A stretch of 64,000 nucleotides of DNA from Dastarcus helophoroides (Eukaryota > Arthropoda > Insecta > Coleoptera > Bothrideridae). The notes below the pieces were generated by a model. That model searched no databases and had not been told where the DNA came from. It saw only the letters and a program-made list of their open reading frames with translations. The stretch lies in contig CM053329.1 in assembly GCA_028583605.1 (NCBI GenBank), positions 20,070,173-20,134,172 of the forward strand, written 5' to 3'. Positions 46,701 to 56,182 of this stretch are shown here, one piece after another; the first letter of the stretch is position 1; every line of letters begins with the position of its first letter. The position numbers and the translations under genes are program-made.

Positions 46701-47920
46701 CGAGTTTTTGTGATAACTTTAACATTTTTTAAAAATTCGCCTGTTCCAGAATTTTTTTAATTTTGGTGAAGAATCTAATTTTCCAAATTACCAATTTTTA
46801 AATTTTGAACGAATTCTACAAAAGTAATTCAAGATTTAACTAAATTTCGATTTTAAAGCTGCCTAAATTCAAAACAACCTAAAAAAATCGCAGCAAAGTA
46901 AAATATAGCGTAAACAAAACCAGATAAAAATTGAAAGTTTAAATTAGACATTTTCTAACATGTCATCGTTTCAAGTTTACCCTTAAAATTTCGACTTTAA
47001 TTTCAAGATCCCGGCTTTAAATTGGAATATAAATGTTGTATTTTTCTCTTAAAATTTTGATTAAAATTCCCAATTTCTAGGGAAAATTAAAAATAGCAAG
47101 ATTTTATCACAAATTTTGAGATTTTGGGAAGTTTTAAAAAGTCGACATAGTAAAAAATCATTAGAATTTGAAATATCGAGAAAAAAATTGGCATATTTAA
47201 ATTAAAGTGAAATTTGAAGGAAAAAATTCAAGACAACTCGAAATTTTTATTAATAACTTCAAAAAACCGGGGTATTATCTTATAAGAGGGAAAATCCAAG
47301 TTTGAGGGGAAAAAACAAAGTTTGAAGTTGACATTTTCGGAAAAATTCAAATTTACAAATAAAATTGCCAGGAAACAGGGCTTCAATGAAAAAGACTTTA
47401 CTTCTTGAGTCCACATTTACCATAGCACATAAAATTTGTCTTTTAAACCCGAAATTTTAGAAAAAGAAAAGAAATATTTTGAGAAAAAGGTCCAAATTAC
47501 AAAACAGCCAAAAATTTTGAAAAGAGAGTATTCAAGCCAAATTCAATTTGGCTTGAAATGTTGAGAATAAAATCAACATTTTCTTAGAAAGAGTGAAAAC
47601 TGTAGGTTTCTAATTGAACTTTCAAAAAAATGTTCTTTAAAGTCAACACATAATTTTGAAATGAAAATCGCATGAATTTGTGTCAAATTTTGAAAAGGAA
47701 ACTTTTTAAAAAAACCCCAAACTTTAGGGTAAAGTAAAAATTATTTTAAGAACATACAAATTCAACGAAATAAACCGTTATTTTTTTCCGATTCTGTCCC
47801 GGTTTTCGTTCCTAAAAAAATAACGGTTTTTTTCGGTTTCCTGTTTTCGGTTCAGTTTCGGTTCGAAGTCCTGTTTTTGCGTCTGCGCACCCCCTGTCAA
47901 AAAGTCACCAGCCGCCACTG
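43800..47920. mobile_element. hAT-like element 1, with a large T-rich insertion
   Basis: Starts CAGTGGCGGCTGGTCTTAAA and ends GTCACCAGCCGCCACTG. The sequence 43800-44730 aligns with 54686-55760 and the last 50 bp with 55790-55838, so the two are copies of one family. Between them lies about 3 kb of mostly T-rich filler (about 44750-47770), with family B copy B3 inside. The 8-bp flanks (CTTGTCCC and GTATATAG) do not match. The left flank is a family A fragment (ATTGAAATACAAATCTTGTC). No transposase: non-autonomous. Confidence 0.75.
45307..45476. mobile_element. Family B inverted dimer, copy B3
   Basis: Antisense arm 45307-45388 (complement of GGAAGAAGTATATCCTGTAC) meets a sense arm at about 45393 (AGTAGTCCACGATAGTGGAC) carrying CGAAACGTCGAACAC and ending AGAAGTATATCCT. 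The first half of the hammerhead-like core is lost at the hinge. Confidence 0.8.
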
Positions 47921-48123
47921 GTATATAGCGAATCATAGGTAGCTGAACTACCAACAGTTGAAACACTGCCACCTAGCGAAGAGGTTGCTCTCTAGGAAAG
48001 TTCCCAGAAGACAAGGATTCTAATGCACAGGCCAATAGGTTTGAACATTTATTAGATTTCGAAGTATTTGGTTTCCAAACTTCGAATCTAATAAATGTTC
48101 AAACCTATTAGTTTGTGCATTAT
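47921..48123. repeat. Family C repeat, copy 3
   Basis: GAATCATAGGTAGCTGAACT through the hairpin AGGTTTGAACATTTATTAGA/TCTAATAAATGTTCAAACCT. It ends at TTTGTGCATTA, directly abutting the hammerhead ribozyme. Copies 1 and 2 have other sequence at this border. Confidence 0.8.
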
Positions 48124-48170
48124 GCACTGCTGACGAGCTCAAATGAGAGCGAAACATCGATGTCCAGTGC
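48124..48170 (+). ncRNA. Hammerhead ribozyme, consensus type I layout
   Basis: Stem I GCACTG (48124-48129) pairs perfectly with CAGTGC (48165-48170). CTGACGA (48130-48136) is the invariant CUGANGA core. Stem II GCTC (48137-48140)/GAGC (48147-48150) has loop AAATGA. GAAA follows at 48151-48154. Stem III is the palindrome ACATCGATGT (48154-48163). The cleavage triplet is GTC with C17 at 48164. Every invariant position of the family is present. The ribozyme lies at the 5' edge of family D, where self-cleavage would define the RNA 5' end. The very short loop of stem III is typical of dimer-active retroelement hammerheads. Activity is inferred. Confidence 0.88.
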
Positions 48171-48460
48171 TACAACCTTTTTATGTATTTTTTTATATTT
48201 TCCTAATTTATCAAAAAAACAAATTTTTTATTTTTTCCATATCTAATTTTTTGTCTTCTATTTTTCATTATTCCTATTCTATGTAAAATAAACTAACTTC
48301 TTAATTTCTGAACTCTCATGAAGTGACGTTTTTAATAAATTTAAATATCACGTGGTCGCATTTCAAAAACTGTTTAGAAAATTGTCAACAAACCATAAAA
48401 ATTTAAATATTTTCAAACTGGGCCGAAGAAATGTTAAATAAATTGAAAAAAAAAACATTC
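48171..48460 (+). mobile_element. Family D repeat body, copy D1
   Basis: Starts TACAACCTTTTTATG after the ribozyme, passes AT-rich DNA and TCATGAAGTGACG, and ends AACTGGGCCGAAGAAATG then an A-rich tail (TTGAAAAAAAAAAC). Copy D2 (25319-25745) is homologous. The order ribozyme, body, A-rich end suits a retroposed RNA. Confidence 0.75.
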
Positions 48461-48536
48461 TTAGGCATGTTAGGTGGCACGTGACTTTCTGCGCTCACGC
48501 AAATTCCGTTCTCGACGTTTGTCAGTCGTAAATACA

Positions 48537-49200
48537 ATGGGTGACCAAGAGGTTCATCCGCACGTTGCGCGGCGCATTATCATTAAATTTCTTGCCGTTA
48601 AAGATATAAAACCCGCCGAAATCTTTCGTAGACTGTGGGATACTTGCTTGAAGAACACTCAAATGTATGAATGGCACAAAAAAATTCCGGAAGGACGAAT
48701 TCAAGTTGAAAATGAAACCCATACTTGTCGTCCTTGGACCAGTGTGACTGTGGACAAGATTAACGCTGTTCAATGGCTTTTCTGTACGTTAATCATCTGT
48801 ATGAACGTCGTAGGATTAATGCTGCCTACCACTGCCAGCCATTAGATGAAGCAAAACGTGCATATTGGCGCATAGAGACGCGAATTTTCGGTCCAAAATG
48901 TGATTCTGCTTTACGACAATGCCCGCCCCCACTCAGCCAATCAGACACATCAAAAATTAGAGGAAATGCATTGGGCAACATTAGAACACCCTCCTTACAG
49001 TCCCGACTTGTCACAATGCGATTATCATATGTTTGGGCCACTAAAAGAAGCTCTAGGAGGTGAGCGATTCCATGATGATGCTTCTGTTAAGACATTTGTG
49101 CGCAACTGGCTGCTCACCCACCTCTTATTTTTATGATGATGGCATTAAAAAACCCCGAATCCATTGGGAAAAGTGAACAACAAAATCCGGAGATTATGTA
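48537..49200 (+). pseudogene. Mariner-family transposase, decayed (DD34D)
   Basis: The start at 48537 (MGDQEVHPHVARRIIIKFL) opens the N-terminal helix-turn-helix part, up to about TVDKINAV (48776). After an internal deletion, fragments in two other frames follow (DEAKRAYWR near 48850). Then, from 48900, DNARPHS, the HPPYSPDLS region and CDYHMFGPLKEALGG. The DNARPH aspartate (48915) and CDYHMF aspartate are separated by 34 residues, the mariner DD34D hallmark; the first catalytic aspartate is in the deleted part. Mariner transposases are about 340-350 residues; roughly 195 remain. Frameshifts and the deletion make it inactive. The tail (YDDGIK, about 49131) is again in another frame. No terminal inverted repeats found. 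Confidence 0.9.
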
Positions 49201-49465
49201 GAAAAATAGTTAATAACTTTCATATATGTAGCTTGTAGCAATAAATTGTTAACAACAAATTCCGTTTCATATTTGATTTATCCTCGTATATTACGGACAG
49301 AGACAATTTTTAAGCAACTGAAATAATCTTCTAAGAAATATTCAGTGAAATTTTCTAAGAAATCGAAAAAATCTCCAATGAAAACCAAAACAGTTTTTTG
49401 AAAAACTAGTAACTCATACAAAAATCATTACAAGTCTACTGTGAAACTGAAGCAATCATCCAAAA

Positions 49466-49622
49466 ATTGAAATACAGAACTTGTCCCCTGAAACCAAGAA
49501 AGATTAAAAAACACAACAAAGGTTAAGCAACCTTTGTTGTGTTTTTTAATCTTTCTTGGTTTCAGGGGACAAGTTCTGTATTTCAGTTTTTGAAGATAAC
49601 CAAGGACCATTCGGTTCCATAA
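49466..49622. mobile_element. Family A foldback with deleted centre, A15
   Basis: AAAATTGAAATACAGAACTT to CAACAAAGGTT, then AAGCAACCTTTGTTGTG to ACCATTCGGTTCCAT. The hinge is a near-perfect palindrome; the hammerhead-like centre is absent. Confidence 0.85.
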
Positions 49623-50424
49623 AAAAAAAATCATCCAAAAAGTAAGAAATCTTTTAAAACACTAAAATAATCTTCTGAAGTTTTGATGCAATCTGCTTAG
49701 AAACTGCAACAATCTTCTAAGAAACTGAAGTGATTTTGTACAAAGTTTAGACAGTTTTTTAATACATTGAAACAATCGTTTTTTAAAGTAAAAATATCTG
49801 TCTTCGAAGAAACAATTTTTTAGGAAACTGATTTTATATGAATCAATCATTTGGGAAATTAAAGCAATCATCTAAGCAACTGAAAGAGTATATTAGATAA
49901 CTGAAACAATTTTTTTACAAAATATTTAATGAAATTTTCTAAGAAATTGAAAGAAACTTCAAAAAAACAGAAGCAAATTTCAAGGAAACTGAAAAACATG
50001 CTCAAAAAATCTTCAGAAACTAGCACTAAACTAAAGCAATCCTTTAAATTTCTAAAACAATCTTTTGAAATGTTTAATAAAATCTTCTAAAAAACTGAGA
50101 TAATCATTTAAGAAGTTTCTACAAAATTGAGACAATCCATATATTGAAATAATCTTTTAGGAAAATAAAAATATTTTCTCACAAACAATGTTTTAGAAAA
50201 AATTTAAATAATTGAAAAATCTTCAACGAAATAGTCTATAAAACTAAAAAATTCATACGAAAGCTTGTAAGGGATTAAAACAGTCATGAAACCACAAAAA
50301 GATTTTGGAAAACTCCAACAATCTTTGGCTTGAATGAGATCTGCTGAGAAACTAAAATAATCTACAAAAAAGTTGAAGAAATCTCCTAGAAAACTAAACC
50401 AATTTTCTGTAAAATTTTTTTTTT

Positions 50425-50668
50425 CTCTTTTTGGTGAAACGGATTAGTCTTTGGTCATCTTCGAAGTTGAAGTACAAATTAGGTTCCCTAAAATCTAGAA
50501 AGATTAAAAAACACAACAAAGGTTGCTCTAACGCGTTTCGACAGTCAAACTATCATCTACAGAGAGATACTGTCTGATCTCTCTGAAGATAATAGCTTGC
50601 TTTGTTGTGTTTTTTAATCTTTCTTGGTTTCAGGAGACAATTTTTGTATTTTAATTTTTGTAAAATCT
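50425..50668. mobile_element. Family A foldback, A16
   Basis: TTTTGGTGAAACGGATTAGTC through TCAAACTATCATCTACAG, then CTCTGAAGATAATAGCTTGC and TTTCAGGAGACAATTTTTG. The second arm lacks GAAACGCG and the outer end. Confidence 0.8.
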
Positions 50669-51194
50669 TCAGTGAAGTGTTTTAGAAAAATGAGATAGAA
50701 TGTCTAGGAAACTGATTCCAACTTGTGAAAAATTCATAAAATATAATTTTAAGAAACTGAAATAATCTTCAAGAATTTCTGAATAAAAGCCTGTAAAAAA
50801 TTGAAATGGGCATTTGGGAGACCGAGGCAATATTTTAAAAACCTGAAAACATCTTTGGCTTCATTGAAATATTCTCAGAAAGTGAAAAGATTTATAGAGA
50901 ACTTAAGTTCTGATGCAATCGAATTGGTTAGCTTGCTCTTACAATCTTTAATGAAATAGTTTATAAAATCGAAACAATTTTCTATGCACTTGAAAGAATC
51001 TTCTAAAAATTCTCCAGCAGAAATTCTTAAGAGATTAATACAATCATTTAAAAAGTTGAAAAAATATTACAGAAAATTTATTTATCCTGTTTGAAACTAA
51101 AACAATTTTTTAAGAAATTGATCCAAACTTCTGACAATTCATTAATCGAAGCTTGTAATAAATTGAAACAATCAAACTGAAAAAAATGTTCCTT

Positions 51195-52280
51195 TCAATG
51201 AAATTGTCTAAGAAACTAAAATAATCTTTTAAGAAACTGAAAAAATATTTCAGGAAACTGACTCAATCTTGGGCAAATATTTTAAGAAAGTCTTTTAAAA
51301 AAATGAAACGATTTTCTAACAAACTGAAACAATCTTCTAAAAATGCTTTAATGAATGTTTGTTAGAGATTTCAATCGAGGAGTGAAAGGATGGTAGCAAA
51401 GGAGATAAGGTGTAGGCAGTTCTTTTTTAGCCATCAAGTGACAAACTTCTTCAAAAAAAACGTTGTATATAAATACCCCTTAAATGTGCCTGCCCACTTT
51501 ATTAAGATTGGTTTTATCGCACACCAAGGGCTGTACTCTCCCGCATGAAAGAAGTACCTGGCACATAACTAATGAGAAACAAATTTGACCGCCCGCCCGC
51601 ATCTCCATCGCTACCATTCGATCACCTCGACCGTGAATAAATAACTAAACATATTAATTGTAATCCATAAATGACATCAAAATGCGCACCGTTACAATAT
51701 TATATTGTGAATCCCCGCACGCTTACTGAAATCTTTGCAATGAAATTGTCTAAGAAACTAAAATAATATTTTAAGAAACTGAAAAAATATTTCAGGAAAC
51801 TGACTCAATCATGCGCAAATATTTTAAGAAAGTCTTTTAAAAAAATGAAACGATTTTCTAACGAACTGAAACAATCTTCTAAAAATGCTTTAATGAATGT
51901 TTGTTAGAGATTTCAATCGAGGAGTGAAAGGATGGTAGCAAAGGAGATAAGGTGTAGGCAGTTCTTTTTTAGCCATCAAGTGACAAACTTCTTCAAAAAA
52001 AACGTTGTATATAAATACCCCTTAAATGTGCCTACCCACTTTATTAAGATTGGTATTATCGCACACCAAGGGCTGTACTCTCCCGCATGAAAGAGGTACC
52101 TGGCACATAACTAATGAGAAACAAATTCGACCGCCCGCCCGCATCTCCATCGCTACCATTCGATCACCTCGACCGTGAATAAATAACTAAACATATTAAT
52201 TGTAATCCATAAATGACATCAAAATGCGCACCGTTACAATATTATATTGTGAATCCCCGCACGCTTACTGAAATCTTTGC
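51195..52280. repeat. 542-bp tandem duplication
   Basis: GGGCTGTACTCTCCCGCATG recurs with a 542-bp offset (51528, 52070). Each unit has CTGAAACAATC filler plus a GC-richer core (51470-51735, 52012-52277) with TTGTATATAAATACCCCTTA, CACACCAAGGGCTGTACTC, CGCCCGCCCGCATCTCC and CAAAATGCGCACCGTTACAA. The units are almost identical. Confidence 0.92.
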
Positions 52281-52639
52281 AATGAAATTGTCTAAGAAAC
52301 TAAAATAATATTTTAAGAAACTGGAAAAATATTTCAGGAAACTGATACAATCTTGCGCAAATATTTTAAGAAAGTCTTTTAAAAAAATGAAACGATTTTC
52401 TAAGGAACTGAAAGAATCTTCCAAAAATGCCTCAATGAATGTTTGTTAGAGATTGACAGAATAATTCAAACTTCTGTAAATTCTGCAATGAAAGCTTGTA
52501 AAAAATTGAAAAAAAAATCATTAAAGAAGCTTAAACAATATTTTAGAAATAATTTTTCTTTTTAATCAAGTCTTTTAGAAAAATAAAAGAATATTCTAAG
52601 GAACTAAAATAATCTAAGAAACTAAAAAAATGTTCTAAT

Positions 52640-52712
52640 CTTAAGTTTAATCCACTCGCAAAGGGTAACCCCATTACGCTTTCAAAGCATAATGGGGTTA
52701 CAATTTCGGTAA
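52640..52712 (+). repeat. Short dispersed repeat with hairpin
   Basis: CCACTCGCAAAGGGTAACCC is the partner of 25055-25105. GTAACCCCATTACGCTTT and AAAGCATAATGGGGTTAC form an imperfect hairpin present only in this copy. Confidence 0.7.
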
Positions 52713-52814
52713 AATTTCCAGTGGAATTCTCTCTAAAAATTAAAAATCTTTTAAGATAATATCTTCTAAAAAATTTTCTGAAGTGTTTAGTGAAATGTTT
52801 TCGGAAATTCAAAT

Positions 52815-53085
52815 TATCCCCTTAAAGGTGCCTGCCTACTTTATTAAGATCGGTATTGGCGCACACCAAGGGCTATACTCTCTCGCAAGAAGAAGGTACT
52901 CGGCAAATAAACTAATAAGAAAGAAAGTCGACTATTCATTCCGCGGCCCCATTCCTACCATTTGATCACCTTGACCACCAATAAATAACTAAATATATAA
53001 AATATGATCCATAAATGACATCAAAATGCGCACCGTTACAATGTTATATTATATTGTGAATTCCCGCGCTCTTGCCGAAAAAATC
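52815..53085. repeat. Third, diverged copy of the GC-richer core
   Basis: Same order of landmarks as 51470-51735: CTTAAAGGTGCCTGCC, CACACCAAGGGCTATACTC, ACCATTTGATCACCTTGACC, and a fully conserved TGACATCAAAATGCGCACCG. Divergence is uneven along the block, conserved words alternating with variable ones. Confidence 0.85.
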
Positions 53086-53317
53086 TTCCAAAAATACTTC
53101 AATGAATACTTGTTAAAGATTGATACAATCATTAAAGAAACTGAAATTGTATTCTATAACAATGATCTTCTATAAAACCATGAAACAGTCTTTTAAGCAA
53201 CTTTTGCAAATTCCGCAATAAAAGCTTGTAAGAAATTTAAAAAAATCATTTAGGAAACTGAAACAATATTTAAAAAAACTGACAGAATGTTTTTTTTAAT
53301 GAAGTCTTCTAAGTAAC

Positions 53318-53625
53318 TAAGATTTTTTGTGGAACGGACTGGTCCTTGGTTATCTTCAAAAAAAAAAAAATAAAGTTGGTCTAAACATTTAGAAAGATTT
53401 GTGACCTTGACAATCTACCAAGAAGTAGTAGGAACATTTTCTGGCCTTGAATAGTTTCTCAAAACTTCTTTTCAACTTAGAAGTATGGTCAAAACACTTT
53501 AGAGGGTTTTGTAAAAATTGAAATACAAATCTTGTCCCCTGAAACCAAGAAAGATTAAAAAATACAACAGAAGTTGCTCTAACGCGTTACGATAGCCAAG
53601 CTATCATCTTCAGAGCGATACTGAA
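53318..53625. mobile_element. Family A fragments A17
   Basis: A left end (TGTGGAACGGACTGGTCC, 53328-53360) and, about 160 bp on, an antisense arm 53513-53625 (AAAATTGAAATACAAATCTT to ATCTTCAGAGCGATACTG) with the T-type stem II GATAGCCAAGCTATC. The right arm is missing. Confidence 0.8.
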
Positions 53626-54004
53626 TAAGAAAAATAAGAATATTCTAAGAAACTAAAACCATATTCTAAGGAATTAGAATAATCTTTTAAGAAATTTAAA
53701 AAAAAATGTTCAAGAAGCTGAAAATTTGTGTAAAATTTTCATTAGAATTTTCTTGAAAAATAAATAATCTTCTAAGAAACTGAAATAATTTTTTGGAAAT
53801 TGAATCCAATTGAAAAGTTTGCTACTTTTGATACCTTCAGTCGAAACTTGTTTCATCAGTTTTTGTTTAATCAAATGAGTCGACAATTTTATCAATTTTT
53901 ATTTATTTTTAAGTAGGTTAACACCCAGTGATCAAATAGGATCACTGGAGGATATTGATAAAGTCTTTTTGACCAATGTTTCCCAAAGTGTGATACCCCT
54001 AGGC

Positions 54005-54678
54005 CAGGGGTTCCCAACTTTTTGTAGCCTAGAGCACATTCTAAAATATCGGTAGAGGGGCGGGCACCACATATTTTTAATCTACAAACTCCTTCCATAA
54101 CTTCTCATTTTCCCATAACTTATTTTCTTACATAATTTGTAAATAAATAATAAACAAAAATGTTTCAAAATAATAAATTATTATTCAAATTTCATACACA
54201 CAGAGAAATGTATTTGCAAAACGTAAATAAAGTAAACAAAAAACAAATACAAAGAAAACGTTTTATAAAAAATATAATATCAATATGGCAAAGTGATCTT
54301 TGGCATTGCATGTTATTGACCAGTGCTTCATAATTAGGAGAGTATGACGATAATACTGTTAGCAAACAACATAAAGATGCTCATCGGTGAGTCGAGATCT
54401 ATATCTTAATTTTATTAAGTTCATGTTTGAAAACAATGATTCGCATAAATATGTCGAACCGAAAAATGATTCAATTTTATATAATATCGCAAACATACAA
54501 ACGTTTTTCATAAACCTAGGCACTCAAAAAAATTTAATCTCTAACAAATAAATAAAAATAATTCACATTTTTAATTAATGTTTATGAAAAAATTCTGTCT
54601 CTGTCGAATAGTGGCGGGCACATACGAATCGTTCCGCGGGCGCCATGGTGCCCGCGGGCACGAGGTTGGGAACCCCTG
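54005..54678. mobile_element. Inner hAT-like element, non-autonomous
   Basis: CAGGGGTTCCCAACTTTTTG at the left and GAGGTTGGGAACCCCTG at the right. Flanks CCCTAGGC (53997-54004) and CCATAGGC (54679-54686) are an 8-bp target duplication with one mismatch, as hAT elements make. The 674-bp interior encodes nothing recognisable. Confidence 0.85.
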
Positions 54679-54685
54679 CCATAGG

Positions 54686-55838
54686 CAGTGGTGGCTGGTC
54701 TTAAAGAGCGCAAGAGCGCGTGCTCTCTATGAAATGAGCGATCTATTCTTTTCTGTTTAATGTAAAAGACTTGGATTTATCACATTTTTAAACACAAAAT
54801 AATGATATACCAATTAACTAATAATACTTGTGAGTGACTTGGAATAATGTACGCAAACATTTGATTCCATTATATTAAATATTATAAGAAAATTTAAATT
54901 AGTTGGTTCGCGCAGAATAATGCACCTAGCGTGGTTGCCGTGCGATACCTAACAACGGCCTCCACGGGATACGGAGAAATAAACTACAGAACACCACGTT
55001 AGCTAGCCCGGGGTACGCCGCTCCGCGCTTATGCGATATTGCCAAATGGTGAGAGTCAGAGTTTGGAGTGTGTATTTACGGTTTATGATGCTAAATGTGT
55101 AGGAGCCGGCTGATCTGAGTGCGATTGCTAATTTTGCCGCTTACAGACCTAATGGTCTAAATATTAATTTGAAAAATTTGGATTTAAACAATTTTGATGA
55201 GAAAGTAATGAACACTTTATTTCTTTAAAAGATTGTAGAGCTGATTTTGTTTGACGAATATCATTTTTGTGTTTTTGTAGAGTTTGAAACACAGAACTTG
55301 TCCCCTGAAACCAAGAAAAATTAAAAAACACAACAAAGGTTGCTCTAGAGCAACCTTTGTTGTGTTTTTTAATTTTTCTTGGTTTCAGGGGACAAGTTCT
55401 GTGTTTCAATTTTTGAAGATAACCAAGGACCAGTCCGTTTCATCAAAAATTTGTAGAATTTAATTAGAACTTTATAATAAAATATATTCTTTTTTCTCAT
55501 GCAGTTTTCATGAAAAAGTGATATAATTTTATTCCTATAAAAGCAAACAATTTTAATTAAGTAACCCAGAGTCGTAACGACGTGCAACCGTACAGAGTAT
55601 TTTAAAGGGGCTCAGATATGTCGATAATGTTTTTTTTTTGTACTCGATGAAAATAATTTAGAGGTGACAACCCAAAAATATTTTGGAAGTTATAAGATGT
55701 AAAAATACGATTAAATATTACACCTTTTGTTTCTTTTAAATTTAATACCTTGCTATGGCACTGGAGTCACCTAAACTCTTAACTACTAACATTTTTGCAT
55801 CTGCGCACCCCCTGTTAAAAAATCACCAGCCGCCACTG
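54686..55838. mobile_element. hAT-like element 2 (relative of 43800-47920)
   Basis: CAGTGGTGGCTGGTCTTAAA to ATCACCAGCCGCCACTG. Flanks GCCATAGG and CCCCTAGG match at 6 of 8 positions. Relative to element 1 it lacks the 3-kb T-rich insertion but contains a family A insertion at 55286-55449. The subterminal part (GAGCGCAAGAGCGCG) is GC-rich. No transposase frame. Confidence 0.8.
55274..55461. mobile_element. Family A insertion with 12-nt target duplication, A18
   Basis: TTTGTAGAGTTT (55274-55285) and TTTGTAGAATTT (55450-55461) flank the foldback 55286-55449. The related element 1 has the empty site (TTTTGTTGAGTTTAATTGG, about 44426-44444). The insert starts GAAACACAGAACTTGTCCCC and ends AGTCCGTTTCATCAAAAA, with the centre collapsed to GCTCTAGAGC. 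Confidence 0.85.
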
Positions 55839-56182
55839 CCCCTAGGGGTTCCGGAAGAGTTTGGTAGGGGTACGCGCCGCATCGAGCGGCTTCAGATGAC
55901 AAAAATTAAAAATTAATGGTTTGGATAAACGTAACATAAATAATTAGCTTGCACATCCTTAAAGAGTTCATGCAGGTTGCAGAATGGTGTTTTGTTCAAA
56001 TTCGTTGAGATGTTCAGCAGACTAACAGAGAGATAAACACCCTTCCTTATTTATTATTAGCTAGTTAGTTGGTTAGTTAGTTAGCTAGTTAGGATATTAT
56101 TAGTTGGTTTTAACGAGGGATAATAAATATCACGAAAAATCACAGAAAGGGTACACAGATATCGAAAATTTGGGAAACACTA

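Larger units (their letters stand above)
49300..53880. repeat. CTGAAACAATCTTCTAAG-type low-complexity block
   Basis: Degenerate phrase repetition (GAAACTGAAACAATCTTCTAAG and variants, spacing about 20-25 bp) fills the space between foldbacks and the triplicated core. Frames on the minus strand (49662-49871, 52242-52424, 52543-52812, 53710-53895) follow the phrase and are not genes. Confidence 0.7.
53974..56182. mobile_element. Outer hAT-like element hosting two nested insertions
   Basis: Left end CAATGTTTCCCAAAGTGTGA, right end complement TAGTGTTTCCCAAA, near the common hAT/Charlie terminus CAGTGTTTCCCAAA. Subterminal ACCCCTAGG and CCCTAGGGGTTCC would join if the two inner elements were absent. 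A matching 8-bp target duplication was not found. The interior (55860-56160) has a GTTAGTTAGCTAGTTAG run and no transposase. Confidence 0.6.
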
